Positions 40,877 to 50,065 of a stretch of DNA of 64,000 nt are shown in pieces (position 1 is the first letter of the stretch; each line of letters opens with the position of its first letter). The notes under the pieces are model-generated. The model was not told the origin of the DNA, did no database searches, and worked only from the letters and a program-made list of their open reading frames with translations. The stretch lies in the NCBI GenBank assembly GCA_943370145.1, contig CALRPY020000008.1, positions 37,235 to 101,234 on the forward strand. The letters are read 5' to 3'. The translations under genes and the position numbers were made by a program. The DNA comes from Ga0077536 sp943370145 (GTDB lineage: Bacteria; Pseudomonadota; Gammaproteobacteria; Ga0077536).

Positions 40877-40923
40877 CATATTTGCTATTTATTTAAGTAA
40901 ATATGAGAAATATGGCAAATATG
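40877..40923. promoter_or_regulatory. AAATATG iterons upstream of the sigma-54 activator gene
   Basis: Three tandem copies of AAATATG at an exact 9-base period (40899-40905, 40908-40914, 40917-40923) face one inverted copy CATATTT (40877-40883). The outermost pair extends to a perfect 9-bp inverted repeat CATATTTGC/GCAAATATG. The array lies 127-173 bases before the activator start in an otherwise GC-rich region. It is probably an operator array for the activator itself; the same heptamer occurs three times at 44679-44724. Confidence 0.6.
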
Positions 40924-41234
40924 ACGAAACTGCGGCTTGCAACTGCTGACATGCCTGGGTGAACCCCTGGCGCCGAATGAGCCGTTACCGCGAATCGGGC
41001 AACAGACCGGGCGACGCGACCTGGCAGGGTTGGCAAAGGACCGGCAGACCCTGGCTCGGCTACCCGGACAAGTTGGGAATCCGCTAGTGGCAGTGGCGCG
41101 AGGCCGGAATGTTGAACGGGTGGCCGGGGCGCCTTGCTTCCCTCACCCGGGCCCTCCAACGGCTGGCGTAACGCCTGCGGCGATGGTTCACCGCTGACGT
41201 GGCTTCACGGCCAAAGTAAGACATGCATCGAGGG

Positions 41235-41263
41235 TTCAATCCGCCCCGGAGCCCTGGATTGAA
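41235..41263 (-). terminator. Possible terminator of the catabolic operon
   Basis: Perfect 8-bp arms (TTCAATCC/GGATTGAA) with a 13-base GC-rich loop, about 90 bases beyond the stop of the last minus-strand gene. No T-run follows, so the assignment is weak. Confidence 0.3.
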
Positions 41264-41354
41264 TGACTGGACCCGCGCCGGCTGCGGCTCTCGTAATTCC
41301 CTTGCTGGACGGCCCTGGCGGCCGGACGGTGCTGAAGCAATCGGCAGTGGGCTG

Positions 41355-42251
41355 TCACCGGCGCGGAACCGCGCCAGCATCCTCCATGCTGACCAGCGCA
41401 AGCGCGGCCCAGTCGAGATTCTCGTAACCGCGCGTCAGTGCTTTCAGGTAGTGGTCGCGCACGAGGCTGGCAATCGGCAGCGCGACTTCCTTGCCGTCCG
41501 CCGCGGCCAGCGCCAGCCGGATGTCTTTCAAACCCAGGCGGAGGGGAAAGCCCGGCGGTTCGAAGTTCCCGTTCGCGATGATGCCGCCGTAAATCCTGTA
41601 CGCAGGTACCGGGAAAATTGAACCCGTCAGGATTTCCAACAGCTGCGCGGGCGCCACGCCGTAGCGTCCGGAGAGCGCGAACGCCTCGCCCAGTGACTCG
41701 ATCATCGAAGCCAGCATGAAATTGCCCGAGATCTTGATGACGTTCGCCCGCACGGGCTCGTCGCCGACGGTGAAGGTGCGCTGCCCGAGCGCCTCGAAGA
41801 CTGGGGTGCAGCGGTCGAGCGCGTCGCTCGCGCCCGCGGCCACGATGAACAGTTGCTTCGCCGCCGCGGCCGGTGGCCGCCCGAACACGGGCGCCGACAC
41901 GTAGCCGCGCCCGGCTTCGGCATGGGCATCGGTGAGCCGCTGGCCGAGTTCGGCGCTGATGGTTGCCATGCCGATGTGGACACCGTGCACCGGCATGGCG
42001 GCGATGAAGCCGGTATCGAGGACCAGTGCCGTGGTCGCGCGATCGTCGGCGAGCATCGTGACGACGAAATCCCGCGCCGCGGCTTCCTCGACGCTGCTCG
42101 CGACACGGGCGCCGGCCGCTTCGAGTTCGCGCGCGGGCCCTGGCGAACGGTTGAATACCGTCACTTCGAAGCCGGCCGCGAGGAGGTTTCGCACCATGGG
42201 CACTCCCATCGCGCCGAGCCCGACGAATCCGATCGTGATTCCGTTATCCAT
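41355..42251 (-). CDS. NAD(P)-dependent beta-hydroxyacid dehydrogenase (3-hydroxyisobutyrate dehydrogenase family)
   Basis: 298-residue oxidoreductase: Rossmann motif GFVGLGAMGVPMVRNLLAAG at the N-terminus, VFNRS, and the substrate-binding signature region VSAPVFGRPPAAA. The catalytic lysine helix is KISGNFMLASMIESLGEAFA. It would oxidise or reduce a short beta-hydroxy acid or a succinic-semialdehyde-like compound. It is the last gene of the four-gene minus-strand operon VOC - GFA - MmgE/PrpD - this gene, 18 bases after the PrpD-like gene. Confidence 0.85.
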   Translation of the reverse strand: MDNGITIGFVGLGAMGVPMVRNLLAAGFEVTVFNRSPGPARELEAAGARVASSVEEAAARDFVVTMLADDRATTALVLDTGFIAAMPVHGVHIGMATISAELGQRLTDAHAEAGRGYVSAPVFGRPPAAAAKQLFIVAAGASDALDRCTPVFEALGQRTFTVGDEPVRANVIKISGNFMLASMIESLGEAFALSGRYGVAPAQLLEILTGSIFPVPAYRIYGGIIANGNFEPPGFPLRLGLKDIRLALAAADGKEVALPIASLVRDHYLKALTRGYENLDWAALALVSMEDAGAVPRR

Positions 42252-42269
42252 GGTCTCGTTTCCTTGCTG

Positions 42270-43613
42270 TCAAATCGCACAGGCCCGACTCAGTGTCGAG
42301 ACATCGGCCAGTGTGTCGAGCCCGTCGGTGAGCTCCAGCAGGTGCTCGACCTGCCCGGCATGGAGCAGGCGGGCCGTCAGGCGCACGAACTTTTCGCGCA
42401 AGCGCGCACCCTGTGCGTCGAGGTCGGTCGCCGGCAGCGCGGCGTTGTGACTCGTCTCGTACACCTCGCCCTGACGCGTGCGGATGCTCATCTCGGCGCA
42501 CCCCTGGCCGATGTGGCGATTGAAGCCGACGCGCACGCGCTCGCGCAGCGCGACGAGCGCCGCGTCATTGGCCTGCGCGTCGTTGAACGATGCGGGATCG
42601 GCGGTCTCGATGCCGGCCAGCGCCATTGCCGCGGTAAGGCGCAGGCTGAACTTCGCTTCGAGCCCGGATTGGGGCTCGGCGATGTTGCAGATCCGGTCGC
42701 AGTACGGATTCACGTGGACTTCGACCGAGTCCACGTCATCGGGGGTGAGCCGCGCGCGGGCCTGCAGCCGCCTCGCGCATTCGATGGTCGCGTGGGTCTC
42801 GTAACACGAGGCGTGGTACTTGAACAGGTTGTGCAGCACGTGCCATCCACCGGCCGGCGGCGCCAGCGCCGCGGTGGCATCGAAATTTTCGCCGTGCGTC
42901 GCGGCAAAGCCCTGCTCACATTCAAGGGCGTCCGGGCGACTGTCGAAGCCGCGCTTCGCGAGTGTCGCGGCGAGCAGCCCGCTGCGTGCGGCCATGCCCG
43001 CGTGCAGTGGCTTGCAGGCGGTACCGAACATCGATTTGAGACCCGCCGCCTGCGTCGCCGCGATGCCGATCGCATGGCGCATCTGGATTTCGTTGGCGCC
43101 GAGCAGGCGCGCGCAGGCGACCGCCGCGCCGAAGGTGCCGAGCGTCGCAGTGGCGTGAAATCCCGCGGCGTAATGGCCAGGTGCGACCAGCAGGCCGATG
43201 CGGCATTCGGCTTCATAGCCGGCGAGGAAGGCGCTCATCAGCGCCTCGCCATCGACCGCGAGGTGCTCGCCGAGGGCCAGCACCGCCGGCAACACCGGCA
43301 CGCTGGGATGGCCCATCAACGAAAAATTGACGTCGTCGTAATCGAGCACATGCGAGGCCATGCCGTTCAGCAGTGCCGCGCCCTGTCGCGATAGACGCAG
43401 CGCCGTGCCCAGGATCTGCGCTTGTGGCGCTGCGCCCTCTTCCAGCAGTTCGTCGCGCAACAGGTGCACGGCGGGATCCTGCATGCCGGCGATGGTCACG
43501 CCGAGGTAGTCGAGCACGCATTGCCGGATCAGTTGCCGCACGCTGTCGGGCGCGTCCGCAAGCGACGTGTGCAGCGCGCGATGGGCGAGTTCGTAGGTGA
43601 TGGCTTCCCGCAT
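42270..43613 (-). CDS. MmgE/PrpD family protein
   Basis: 447-residue member of the MmgE/PrpD fold (2-methylcitrate dehydratase, cis-aconitate decarboxylase, immune-responsive gene 1). Visible conserved segments are VLDYLGVTIAGMQDPAV, GMASHVLDYDDVNFSLMGHP with the active-site Asp-His residues, AGFHATATLGTFGAAVA, and KPLHAGMAARSG. No prpB or prpC genes are near, so a role in a specific catabolic pathway rather than the methylcitrate cycle is more likely. The chemistry would be dehydration or decarboxylation of a hydroxy-/unsaturated acid. Confidence 0.85.
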   Translation of the reverse strand: MREAITYELAHRALHTSLADAPDSVRQLIRQCVLDYLGVTIAGMQDPAVHLLRDELLEEGAAPQAQILGTALRLSRQGAALLNGMASHVLDYDDVNFSLMGHPSVPVLPAVLALGEHLAVDGEALMSAFLAGYEAECRIGLLVAPGHYAAGFHATATLGTFGAAVACARLLGANEIQMRHAIGIAATQAAGLKSMFGTACKPLHAGMAARSGLLAATLAKRGFDSRPDALECEQGFAATHGENFDATAALAPPAGGWHVLHNLFKYHASCYETHATIECARRLQARARLTPDDVDSVEVHVNPYCDRICNIAEPQSGLEAKFSLRLTAAMALAGIETADPASFNDAQANDAALVALRERVRVGFNRHIGQGCAEMSIRTRQGEVYETSHNAALPATDLDAQGARLREKFVRLTARLLHAGQVEHLLELTDGLDTLADVSTLSRACAI

Positions 43614-43676
43614 GTGTGGTCCGAAAATTTCAGGAGTGATTGTTGGTTGCCGGGTGCCGCCGATGCGCGGTCGCGG

Positions 43677-44168
43677 TCAGCGTTCGAGCCCGAGTCGCTG
43701 ATGCCATTCGGCTATCGATTCGCGCGGATATTCCTCGTACTGCTGGTCGCCAGCGTCCACGGCGGGCTGCACCCACGCGGCTTTCGAACCCAGCATCAGG
43801 TGCACGCGCTCCGGCGGCACGGGCAGCGGTGTGTCTATGGCCGACGCGAACGGATGGACAAGGTCAGGCCAGCGCGGGTCCCAGACCCACAGCGCGCTCC
43901 CGCAATGGCGGCAGAAACGACGTTCGGCCGGGCTTTCGACCCGCGCGCCGCTGTCCCCATCCGTCACGAGCGCACGATACACCTGGAGGTGCTCGGCTCC
44001 GTCGACCTGGAGACTCGCCGCGACACCGCCCAGGTTGATGCCATAACCCCCACTACCGGCCGTCTTGCGGCAGATCGAGCAGTAGCAGAGGTTGAAGGGA
44101 TAGGGATGTGCCGAGTCGAGCGCGAAGCGCACGCGCTGGCAGTGGCAGGAACCCTCGAGGCGCAGCAT
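43677..44168 (-). CDS. GFA-family zinc-binding protein (glutathione-dependent formaldehyde-activating-like)
   Basis: 163-residue protein of the GFA/CENP-V fold. The zinc ligands are SCHCQRVRF, CYCSICRK and FCRHCGSALW. Some members speed the reaction of formaldehyde with glutathione; for most the substrate is unknown. The ATG at 44168 overlaps the VOC stop (TGATG) and has GAGGA upstream, which decides this start over the much longer frame. The second gene of the operon. Confidence 0.88.
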   Translation of the reverse strand: MLRLEGSCHCQRVRFALDSAHPYPFNLCYCSICRKTAGSGGYGINLGGVAASLQVDGAEHLQVYRALVTDGDSGARVESPAERRFCRHCGSALWVWDPRWPDLVHPFASAIDTPLPVPPERVHLMLGSKAAWVQPAVDAGDQQYEEYPRESIAEWHQRLGLER

Positions 44169-44581
44169 CAGCCGTCCTCGCTTGGGAAGTTCAGTTCGAG
44201 GGTGACGCCGTCCGGGTCCTTGATGAACAACTGCTGCAGCTTGAACTGCGGCACTTCCCGGTGACGATAGGCGACGCCCAGTTCGTCGAGCCGCGAGCGG
44301 AACTCGCGGAAGCCGTTGGCCTGGAACGCGATGTGGTCCAGCGCGCCGGTGTGCTCGTGCGGGGTGTGTTCGCGAGCGCCGAGGTAGTAGTCCTGGCCGG
44401 GCGAGGACTCGGCTTCGCCCAGGTGCACCCGCGGCTTGCCATCCAGGTAGAGCCAGTATCCCTTGAACGGGAACGGGGGGCGAACGCCGACCTCGAGGCC
44501 CAGTACGGTTTCGTAGAAGGCGCGCGAGGCCTCGAGGTCGCGGGCATGGACGAAGTAATGGTCGATCGCGGCGAGTGGCAT
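44168..44581 (-). CDS. VOC-family metalloenzyme (glyoxalase/dioxygenase-like)
   Basis: 137-residue protein with two beta-alpha-beta-beta-beta modules. The first begins IDHYFVHARDLEASRAFYET and VLGLEVG, the second LDHIAFQANGFREFRSRLDE; IKDPDGVTLELNF gives the last metal-ligand glutamate, with His residues in IDHY and LDHI. Such proteins bind a divalent metal and act as lyases, isomerases or dioxygenases, or as fosfomycin/bleomycin resistance proteins. The minus-strand ATG 44581 with GAGGA seven bases upstream is preferred to 44710, whose extension would cover the promoter region. The first gene of the catabolic operon. Confidence 0.85.
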   Translation of the reverse strand: MPLAAIDHYFVHARDLEASRAFYETVLGLEVGVRPPFPFKGYWLYLDGKPRVHLGEAESSPGQDYYLGAREHTPHEHTGALDHIAFQANGFREFRSRLDELGVAYRHREVPQFKLQQLFIKDPDGVTLELNFPSEDG

Positions 44582-44635
44582 CCGGCATTCCTCGAAGGCT
44601 GGGGACTCATAGGGTGCGAGCTTCGACCCGGCACC

Positions 44636-44649
44636 GCAAGGCATCCGCC
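44636..44649 (-). promoter_or_regulatory. Candidate sigma-54 promoter of the catabolic operon
   Basis: On the minus strand, GGCGGATGCCTTGC has GG and GC exactly ten bases apart and a perfect TTGC -12 element, although the -24 element keeps only GGC of TGGCACG. Transcription would begin near 44624, about 43 bases before the VOC start. The AAATATG boxes lie 55-105 bases upstream, the usual distance for enhancer-binding-protein sites. Confidence 0.45.
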
Positions 44650-44677
44650 TGCGTGCCAGGGTGCGAACCGTATCCAC

Positions 44678-44726
44678 GCATATTTCATAACTGAGTAAAT
44701 ATGCGATCAAGAGCGAGCATATTTGC
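44678..44726. promoter_or_regulatory. CATATTT boxes between the catabolic operon and the sulfate transporter
   Basis: Three boxes: CATATTT at 44679-44685, inverted AAATATG at 44697-44703 (together an 8-bp inverted repeat GCATATTT/AAATATGC with an 11-base spacer) and CATATTT at 44718-44724, inside the pseudo-palindrome GCATATTTGC. The segment is AT-rich in a GC-rich setting. The same heptamer is iterated upstream of the sigma-54 activator gene; AGTAAATATG is shared exactly. They are probably enhancer sites for that activator, placed between two divergent candidate sigma-54 promoters. Confidence 0.55.
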
Positions 44727-44803
44727 GCTCAAGCTCTGCCCTGGCGGCCAGCGTCGCCGCGGTTCGCGCCGAATCCCGCCGAATTCTCGACTTCTCGCCG
44801 CAC

Positions 44804-44819
44804 TGGCACGGTCGCTGCT
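44804..44819 (+). promoter_or_regulatory. Candidate sigma-54 promoter of the sulfate transporter operon
   Basis: TGGCACGGTCGCTGCT matches the sigma-54 consensus TGGCACG-N4-TTGCW at all but one position (CTGC for TTGC), with exact GG-N10-GC spacing. The start site would be near 44830, about 108 bases before the substrate-binding-protein gene. The CATATTT boxes are 104-152 bases upstream. Confidence 0.6.
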
Positions 44820-44937
44820 CTGAAATCGCTGCGCTGCGCCACGCCGGCGGTGGCGCCCAGGCTCATGCGAGCGCGACGAGGACACGCCTTCGCGTCGACG
44901 CAAGAGAAGCAGTTTTTCCGAACCAGGAGCCCGCAAC

Positions 44938-45945
44938 ATGCTTTCGAGATTTTTCGCCCGCACCGCCCTTGCCCTTGCGCTGGCCTGCGCAACGCTGACC
45001 GCGCAGGCGGACGCGACCCTGCTGAACGTGTCCTATGATCCGACCCGTGAGTTCTACCAGGAATTCAACGCGGCCTTCTCGCGCCACTGGCAGCAGGGCG
45101 GCGGCGAAGCGGTGAAGGTCAACCAGTCGCACGGCGGCTCGGGCAAACAGGCGCGCGCCGTCATCGATGGCCTGGAAGCCGACGTCGTGACGCTCGCCCT
45201 CGCCTTCGACATCGACGCGATCGCGGGGAGCGGGAGGTTGCTGGACGCCGACTGGCAGTCCCGCTTGCCCGACAACAGCACGCCGTATACCTCGACGATT
45301 GTCCTGCTCGTGCGCAAGAGCAACCCGCTCGGAATCAAGGACTGGGACGACCTGGTCCGCCCGGACGTCAGCGTGATTTCGCCCAACCCGAAGACTTCCG
45401 GTGGTGCCCGCTGGAACTACCTTGCGGCATGGGCCTACGCGCGTGAGAAATACGGATCCGAGGAGCGGGCGCGCGAATTCGTGGGCAAATTGTTCAAGAA
45501 CGTCGCGGTCCTGGATACCGGCGCACGGGGGGCGACGACGACCTTCGTCGAGCGCGGCATCGGCGACGTGCTAGTGGCCTGGGAGAACGAAGCCCTGCTC
45601 GTGCTTGCTGGCGCCACGGGCGGCGACTTCGAAATCGTGACACCTTCGGTCAGCATACTTGCAGAGCCCCCGGTCGCCGTGATCAGCGCGGTGGCTGAGC
45701 GTCGCGGCACCGTGAAGCTCGCGACGGCCTACCTCGAGTACCTGTACTCCGACGTAGGCCAGGAGCTCGCCGCCAAGCACCATTTCCGGCCACGCAAGCC
45801 GGAGATCCTGGCGAAGTATGCGGATCGCTTCACCACGACGAAGCTGGTGACCGTGGACGAGGGCTTCGGCGGCTGGAAGAAGGCGCAGGCGACGCATTTC
45901 GCGGACGGCGCGCTGTTCGACCAGATTTTCGCGCCTGCTCCTTGA
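44938..45945 (+). CDS. sbp: Sulfate ABC transporter, periplasmic substrate-binding protein
   Basis: 335-residue sulfate/thiosulfate-binding protein. A signal peptide ([14 protein letters not shown]) is followed by the family hallmarks [65 protein letters not shown] and [17 protein letters not shown]. It delivers sulfate to the CysT-CysW permease encoded next. A candidate sigma-54 promoter precedes it, unlike the usual CysB-type control, which suggests the importer serves this region's sulfur pathway. Confidence 0.96.
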   Translation: MLSRFFARTALALALACATLTAQADATLLNVSYDPTREFYQEFNAAFSRHWQQGGGEAVKVNQSHGGSGKQARAVIDGLEADVVTLALAFDIDAIAGSGRLLDADWQSRLPDNSTPYTSTIVLLVRKSNPLGIKDWDDLVRPDVSVISPNPKTSGGARWNYLAAWAYAREKYGSEERAREFVGKLFKNVAVLDTGARGATTTFVERGIGDVLVAWENEALLVLAGATGGDFEIVTPSVSILAEPPVAVISAVAERRGTVKLATAYLEYLYSDVGQELAAKHHFRPRKPEILAKYADRFTTTKLVTVDEGFGGWKKAQATHFADGALFDQIFAPAP

Positions 45946-45960
45946 GCCGGCGCCGACCTC

Positions 45961-46860
45961 ATGGACTTCGGAGTTTCTCCCGCCCTGCCACCGCTCAGCC
46001 GCGCCTGGTTCCGCGGCATCGCATGGCGCGGGCACCTGCGACGCTACAGCGTGGTGCCGGGATTCGGCCTCACGCTGGGCGTCAGCCTGTTGTACCTGGG
46101 GCTCATCGTGCTGGTGCCCCTGTCGGCCACGGTCCTGAAGTCGGCGACGCTGGGGGGCGATGCGTTCTGGAGCGCGGTATCGGCGCCCCGCGTCCTGGCG
46201 GCATTTCGCGTCAGCATCCTGTGTGCGCTGGCGGCGGCGCTCGCCAACATGGTGACCGGGTTGCTGCTCGCGTGGGTGCTGACGCGTTACCGCTTTCCGG
46301 GGCGCCGGCTGTGCGACGCGGTCATCGATCTTCCTTTCGCGCTGCCGACCGCGGTGGCCGGGATAGCGCTCACCGCGCTCTATGCGCCCAAGGGCTGGAT
46401 CGGCCAGCATCTGGCGATACTCGACCTGAAGGTCGCGTTCACCCCGCTCGGCATCGTCGTCGCCCTGCTTTTCATCGGGATTCCTTTCGTCGTGCGCACC
46501 GTGCAACCGGTGCTGGAGAGCCTGGACCCGGGCTTTGAAGAAGCGGCGGCGACGCTCGGTGCGAGCCGCTGGCAGACTTTCACCCGGGTACTGTTGCCGG
46601 CCTTGCTGCCGGCGCTGCTGACGGGCTTCACGCTCGCGTTCGCGCGAGGTCTCGGCGAGTACGGCTCCGTGATATTCATCGCGGGCAACATGCCGATGAA
46701 ATCCGAAATCGTGCCCCTGCTCATCGTCACCAAGCTCGAGCAGTACGACTATGCCGGCGCGACTGCGATCGCGGTAGCGATGCTCGCGCTGTCCTTCGTG
46801 CTGCTGCTCGCGATAAATGCGCTACAGGCCTGGACCCGGCGCGCGGAGCAGTGTCGATGA
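45961..46860 (+). CDS. cysT: Sulfate ABC transporter permease CysT
   Basis: 299-residue inner-membrane permease with about six helices ([39 protein letters not shown] and others). The EAA loop is [20 protein letters not shown], and [20 protein letters not shown] is characteristic of CysT/CysU. The first 30 residues precede the first helix. The gene starts 15 bases after sbp and its TGA overlaps the cysW ATG. Confidence 0.95.
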   Translation: MDFGVSPALPPLSRAWFRGIAWRGHLRRYSVVPGFGLTLGVSLLYLGLIVLVPLSATVLKSATLGGDAFWSAVSAPRVLAAFRVSILCALAAALANMVTGLLLAWVLTRYRFPGRRLCDAVIDLPFALPTAVAGIALTALYAPKGWIGQHLAILDLKVAFTPLGIVVALLFIGIPFVVRTVQPVLESLDPGFEEAAATLGASRWQTFTRVLLPALLPALLTGFTLAFARGLGEYGSVIFIAGNMPMKSEIVPLLIVTKLEQYDYAGATAIAVAMLALSFVLLLAINALQAWTRRAEQCR

Positions 46861-47713
46861 ATGCGCCGCAATCTTCCGTCGTCGCGGAACCGGTGTGGGT
46901 CCGGCGATTGCTGATCGGCGTGGCGATCGCCTTCATCGCCGTCGCGATCGTGTTGCCGCTGGTGCTGGTACTCAGCGAAGCGCTCGCACAGGGTTTCACG
47001 ACCTACTGGGCAGCGCTTGCCGAGCCCGACGCGCAGGCCGCGTTGCGGCTCACGTTGACCGCCGCCGCCATCGCCGTGCCGGCGAACCTCGTGTTTGGCG
47101 TGTGCGCGGCCTGGGCAATCGCCAAGTTCGAGTTCAAGGGCAAGCAACTGCTGCTGACGCTCATAGATTTGCCGTTCGCGGTCTCGCCGGTCATCGCCGG
47201 CCTCATCTATGTGTTGCTGTTCGGCCTGCACGGCTGGTTCGGCCCCTGGCTGGCCGCGCAGGACCTGAAGATCATCTTTGCGGTGCCGGGCATCGTGCTC
47301 GCGACGATTTTCGTGACCTTTCCGTTCGTCGCGCGCGAGTTGATCCCGGTGATGCAGGAACAGGGTACCGACGAAGAAGAAGCGGCGGCGACCCTCGGCG
47401 CGAACGGATGGCAGACCTTCGTGCGCGTCACGCTTCCGAACATCAAGTGGCCGCTCCTGTACGGCGTGGTGCTCTGCAACGCGCGGGCGATGGGCGAGTT
47501 CGGTGCCGTCTCCGTGGTGAGCGGACACATCCGGGGTCTCACCAACACGTTGCCGCTGCACGTGGAGATTCTCTGCAACGAATACAACTCGGTTGCGGCA
47601 TTCGCCGTCGCATCGCTGCTGATGCTGCTCGCGCTGATAAGCCTGTTCCTCAAGACAATCATTGAATCACGCGCGGCACGCGCTTCAGCCGTCCCCGTAA
47701 TGGAGAGCAGACC

Positions 47714-47717
<4 letters not shown>
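46857..47717 (+). CDS. cysW: Sulfate ABC transporter permease CysW
   Basis: 286-residue permease pairing with CysT. It has the CysW-type [20 protein letters not shown] and HGWFG segments, the EAA loop [20 protein letters not shown] and [20 protein letters not shown] 46857 overlaps the cysT stop (ATGA); a GTG at 46851 is the only upstream alternative. Its end overlaps the cysA start in the same way, so sbp-cysTWA form one tightly coupled operon. Confidence 0.95.
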
Positions 47718-48739
<1,022 letters not shown>

Positions 48740-48782
48740 CCGGGTGGGAACGGATCACCCGCCCGCGGAGTCGGTGAGTGTG

Positions 48783-48802
48783 GCCGCCGGCCGGTTGGCG
48801 GC
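48783..48802. terminator. Hairpin between convergent cysA and tatD
   Basis: GCCGCC and GGCGGC arms with an eight-base loop lie in the 102-base gap between two converging genes and could end transcription from both sides. There is no T-run; weak support. Confidence 0.3.
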
Positions 48803-48841
48803 GTGCGATCCGCGCCAGCGTGGCGGGAACATCGGCTGTCG

Positions 48842-49639
48842 TCAGGTGGCGGCGCGGAAGAGTTCGAAGAAATTGCGCGTGGTCGCCGCTGCCAGGGTGG
48901 CGTAATCCTCACCGCGCAGCGTAGCCAGGAATTCCGCCGTGTGCCGCACATAGGCCGGCTCGTTCGGTTTGCCGCGGCGAGGCACCGGCGCGAGCCAGGG
49001 CGCATCGGTTTCGACGAGCAGGCGCGCGAGAGGGACCTGCCTGGCGACTTCCTGCAGATCGGTGGCGTTGCGGAAAGTCACGATGCCCGAAAAGGAAATG
49101 TAGAAGCCGAGTTCCATCGCCGCGGCCGCGGTGGCCCAGTCTTCGACGAAACAGTGCATCACGCCGCCCACGCGCTCTGCGCCCTCTTCCCGCAGGAGTC
49201 GGATGGTGTCGGCCGCGGCGTCGCGCGTGTGGACGATGAGGGGTTTGCCCGCCGCGATGGCGGCCTGGATCTGCAGCCTGAACCGGGCGTGCTGCAGCGA
49301 GGTGTCGCCTTTCTGATGGTAGTAGTCGAGGCCGGTCTCGCCAATCGCGACGACGCGCGGGTCAGCCGCGAGTTCGCACATTTCCTCGAGGCTCGTGTCG
49401 CGGGCTTCGTGCTCGCCGTTCGGATGAATCCCGACGGAGGCGAACACGTTGGAGAATTGGCGCGCGAGCGCAATGACGCCGGGGTATGTTTCGAGATCGA
49501 CGGCCACGCACAGCACGTGGCTGACGCCGACCTCGGCCGCCGCCGCGAGATATTCAGCGGTGCCGCGTTCGCCCCCGAGCAGGGGCAGATGGCAATGAGA
49601 GTCAATCAGCGCGGGTGCCGGGGCAGTGATGGACGTCAT
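48842..49639 (-). CDS. tatD: TatD-family metal-dependent DNase
   Basis: 265-residue TIM-barrel hydrolase (YcfH/TatD type). Metal ligands are visible in LIDSHCHLPLL, AIGETGLDYYH, PLIVHTRDAAAD, GGVMHCFVEDW and LVETDAPWLAPVP. It probably removes damaged 3' DNA ends or has a 3'-exonuclease role. In many gammaproteobacteria it follows holB and pilZ, as here, and is transcribed with them (42 bases between). Confidence 0.93.
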   Translation of the reverse strand: MTSITAPAPALIDSHCHLPLLGGERGTAEYLAAAAEVGVSHVLCVAVDLETYPGVIALARQFSNVFASVGIHPNGEHEARDTSLEEMCELAADPRVVAIGETGLDYYHQKGDTSLQHARFRLQIQAAIAAGKPLIVHTRDAAADTIRLLREEGAERVGGVMHCFVEDWATAAAAMELGFYISFSGIVTFRNATDLQEVARQVPLARLLVETDAPWLAPVPRRGKPNEPAYVRHTAEFLATLRGEDYATLAAATTRNFFELFRAAT

Positions 49640-49680
49640 CGGGAATCCTCGAGCGCACCGCGCGGGCGGCGGCTGCGGCC

Positions 49681-50040
49681 TTACATCGTATGGGTCTGGC
49701 GGTCGGACTTCAGGGCGCCGGCAAGCTGGGTTTCGATCTTGTTGCGGGTGGCGCCGTTGTCCAGTTCGCTGAACTGCACGCCGATGCCGGCCGGCCGGTT
49801 ACCCTGCGCCCCCACCGGCGTGATCCACACCACGCGCCCCGCCACCGGCAGCTTTTCCTTGCTGTCGGTCAGCGTCAGCAGCATGAAGACTTCGTCACCG
49901 ATCTTGTAGGTGCGGGTGGTCGGGATGAACAGGCCACCATTCTTGATGAACGGCATATAGGCGGCATACAGGGAACTCTTGTCGCGAATGGTCAGCGACA
50001 GGATGCCTTGTCTGGGATTGCTTCCGCTTGCAGCCAACAC
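49681..50040 (-). CDS. pilZ: PilZ-domain protein
   Basis: 119-residue type IV pilus/c-di-GMP-type PilZ protein: ILSLTIRDKSSLYAAYMPFI, KNGGLFIPTTRTYKIGDEVF and VAGRVVWITPVG. As in the canonical PilZ of type IV pili, the c-di-GMP-binding RxxxR and (D/N)xSxxG motifs are not intact (only KNGG at the second position), so it is probably a protein-interaction partner (PilB/FimX). The GTG at 50040 preceded by GGAGAAC decides the start; the longer frame to 50148 overlaps holB. Confidence 0.85.
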   Translation of the reverse strand: MLAASGSNPRQGILSLTIRDKSSLYAAYMPFIKNGGLFIPTTRTYKIGDEVFMLLTLTDSKEKLPVAGRVVWITPVGAQGNRPAGIGVQFSELDNGATRNKIETQLAGALKSDRQTHTM

Positions 50041-50065
50041 CGTTCTCCAGGGTTTGCGCCGTTCG

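Larger units (their letters stand above)
40751..41354. other. Leader of the sigma-54 activator gene and convergent-side gap
   Basis: About 600 bases without a convincing gene. The AT-rich segment 40871-40925 carries the AAATATG/CATATTT iterons annotated separately. The rest (40930-41354) is GC-rich with only chance frames; the one notable structure is an inverted repeat TTCAATCC/GGATTGAA (41235-41242 and 41256-41263) downstream of the minus-strand catabolic operon. Confidence 0.55.

Noticed and set aside
41853..43394. 513-codon plus-strand open frame
   Set aside because: It lies antisense to the hydroxyacid dehydrogenase and MmgE/PrpD genes, which both have clear family motifs.
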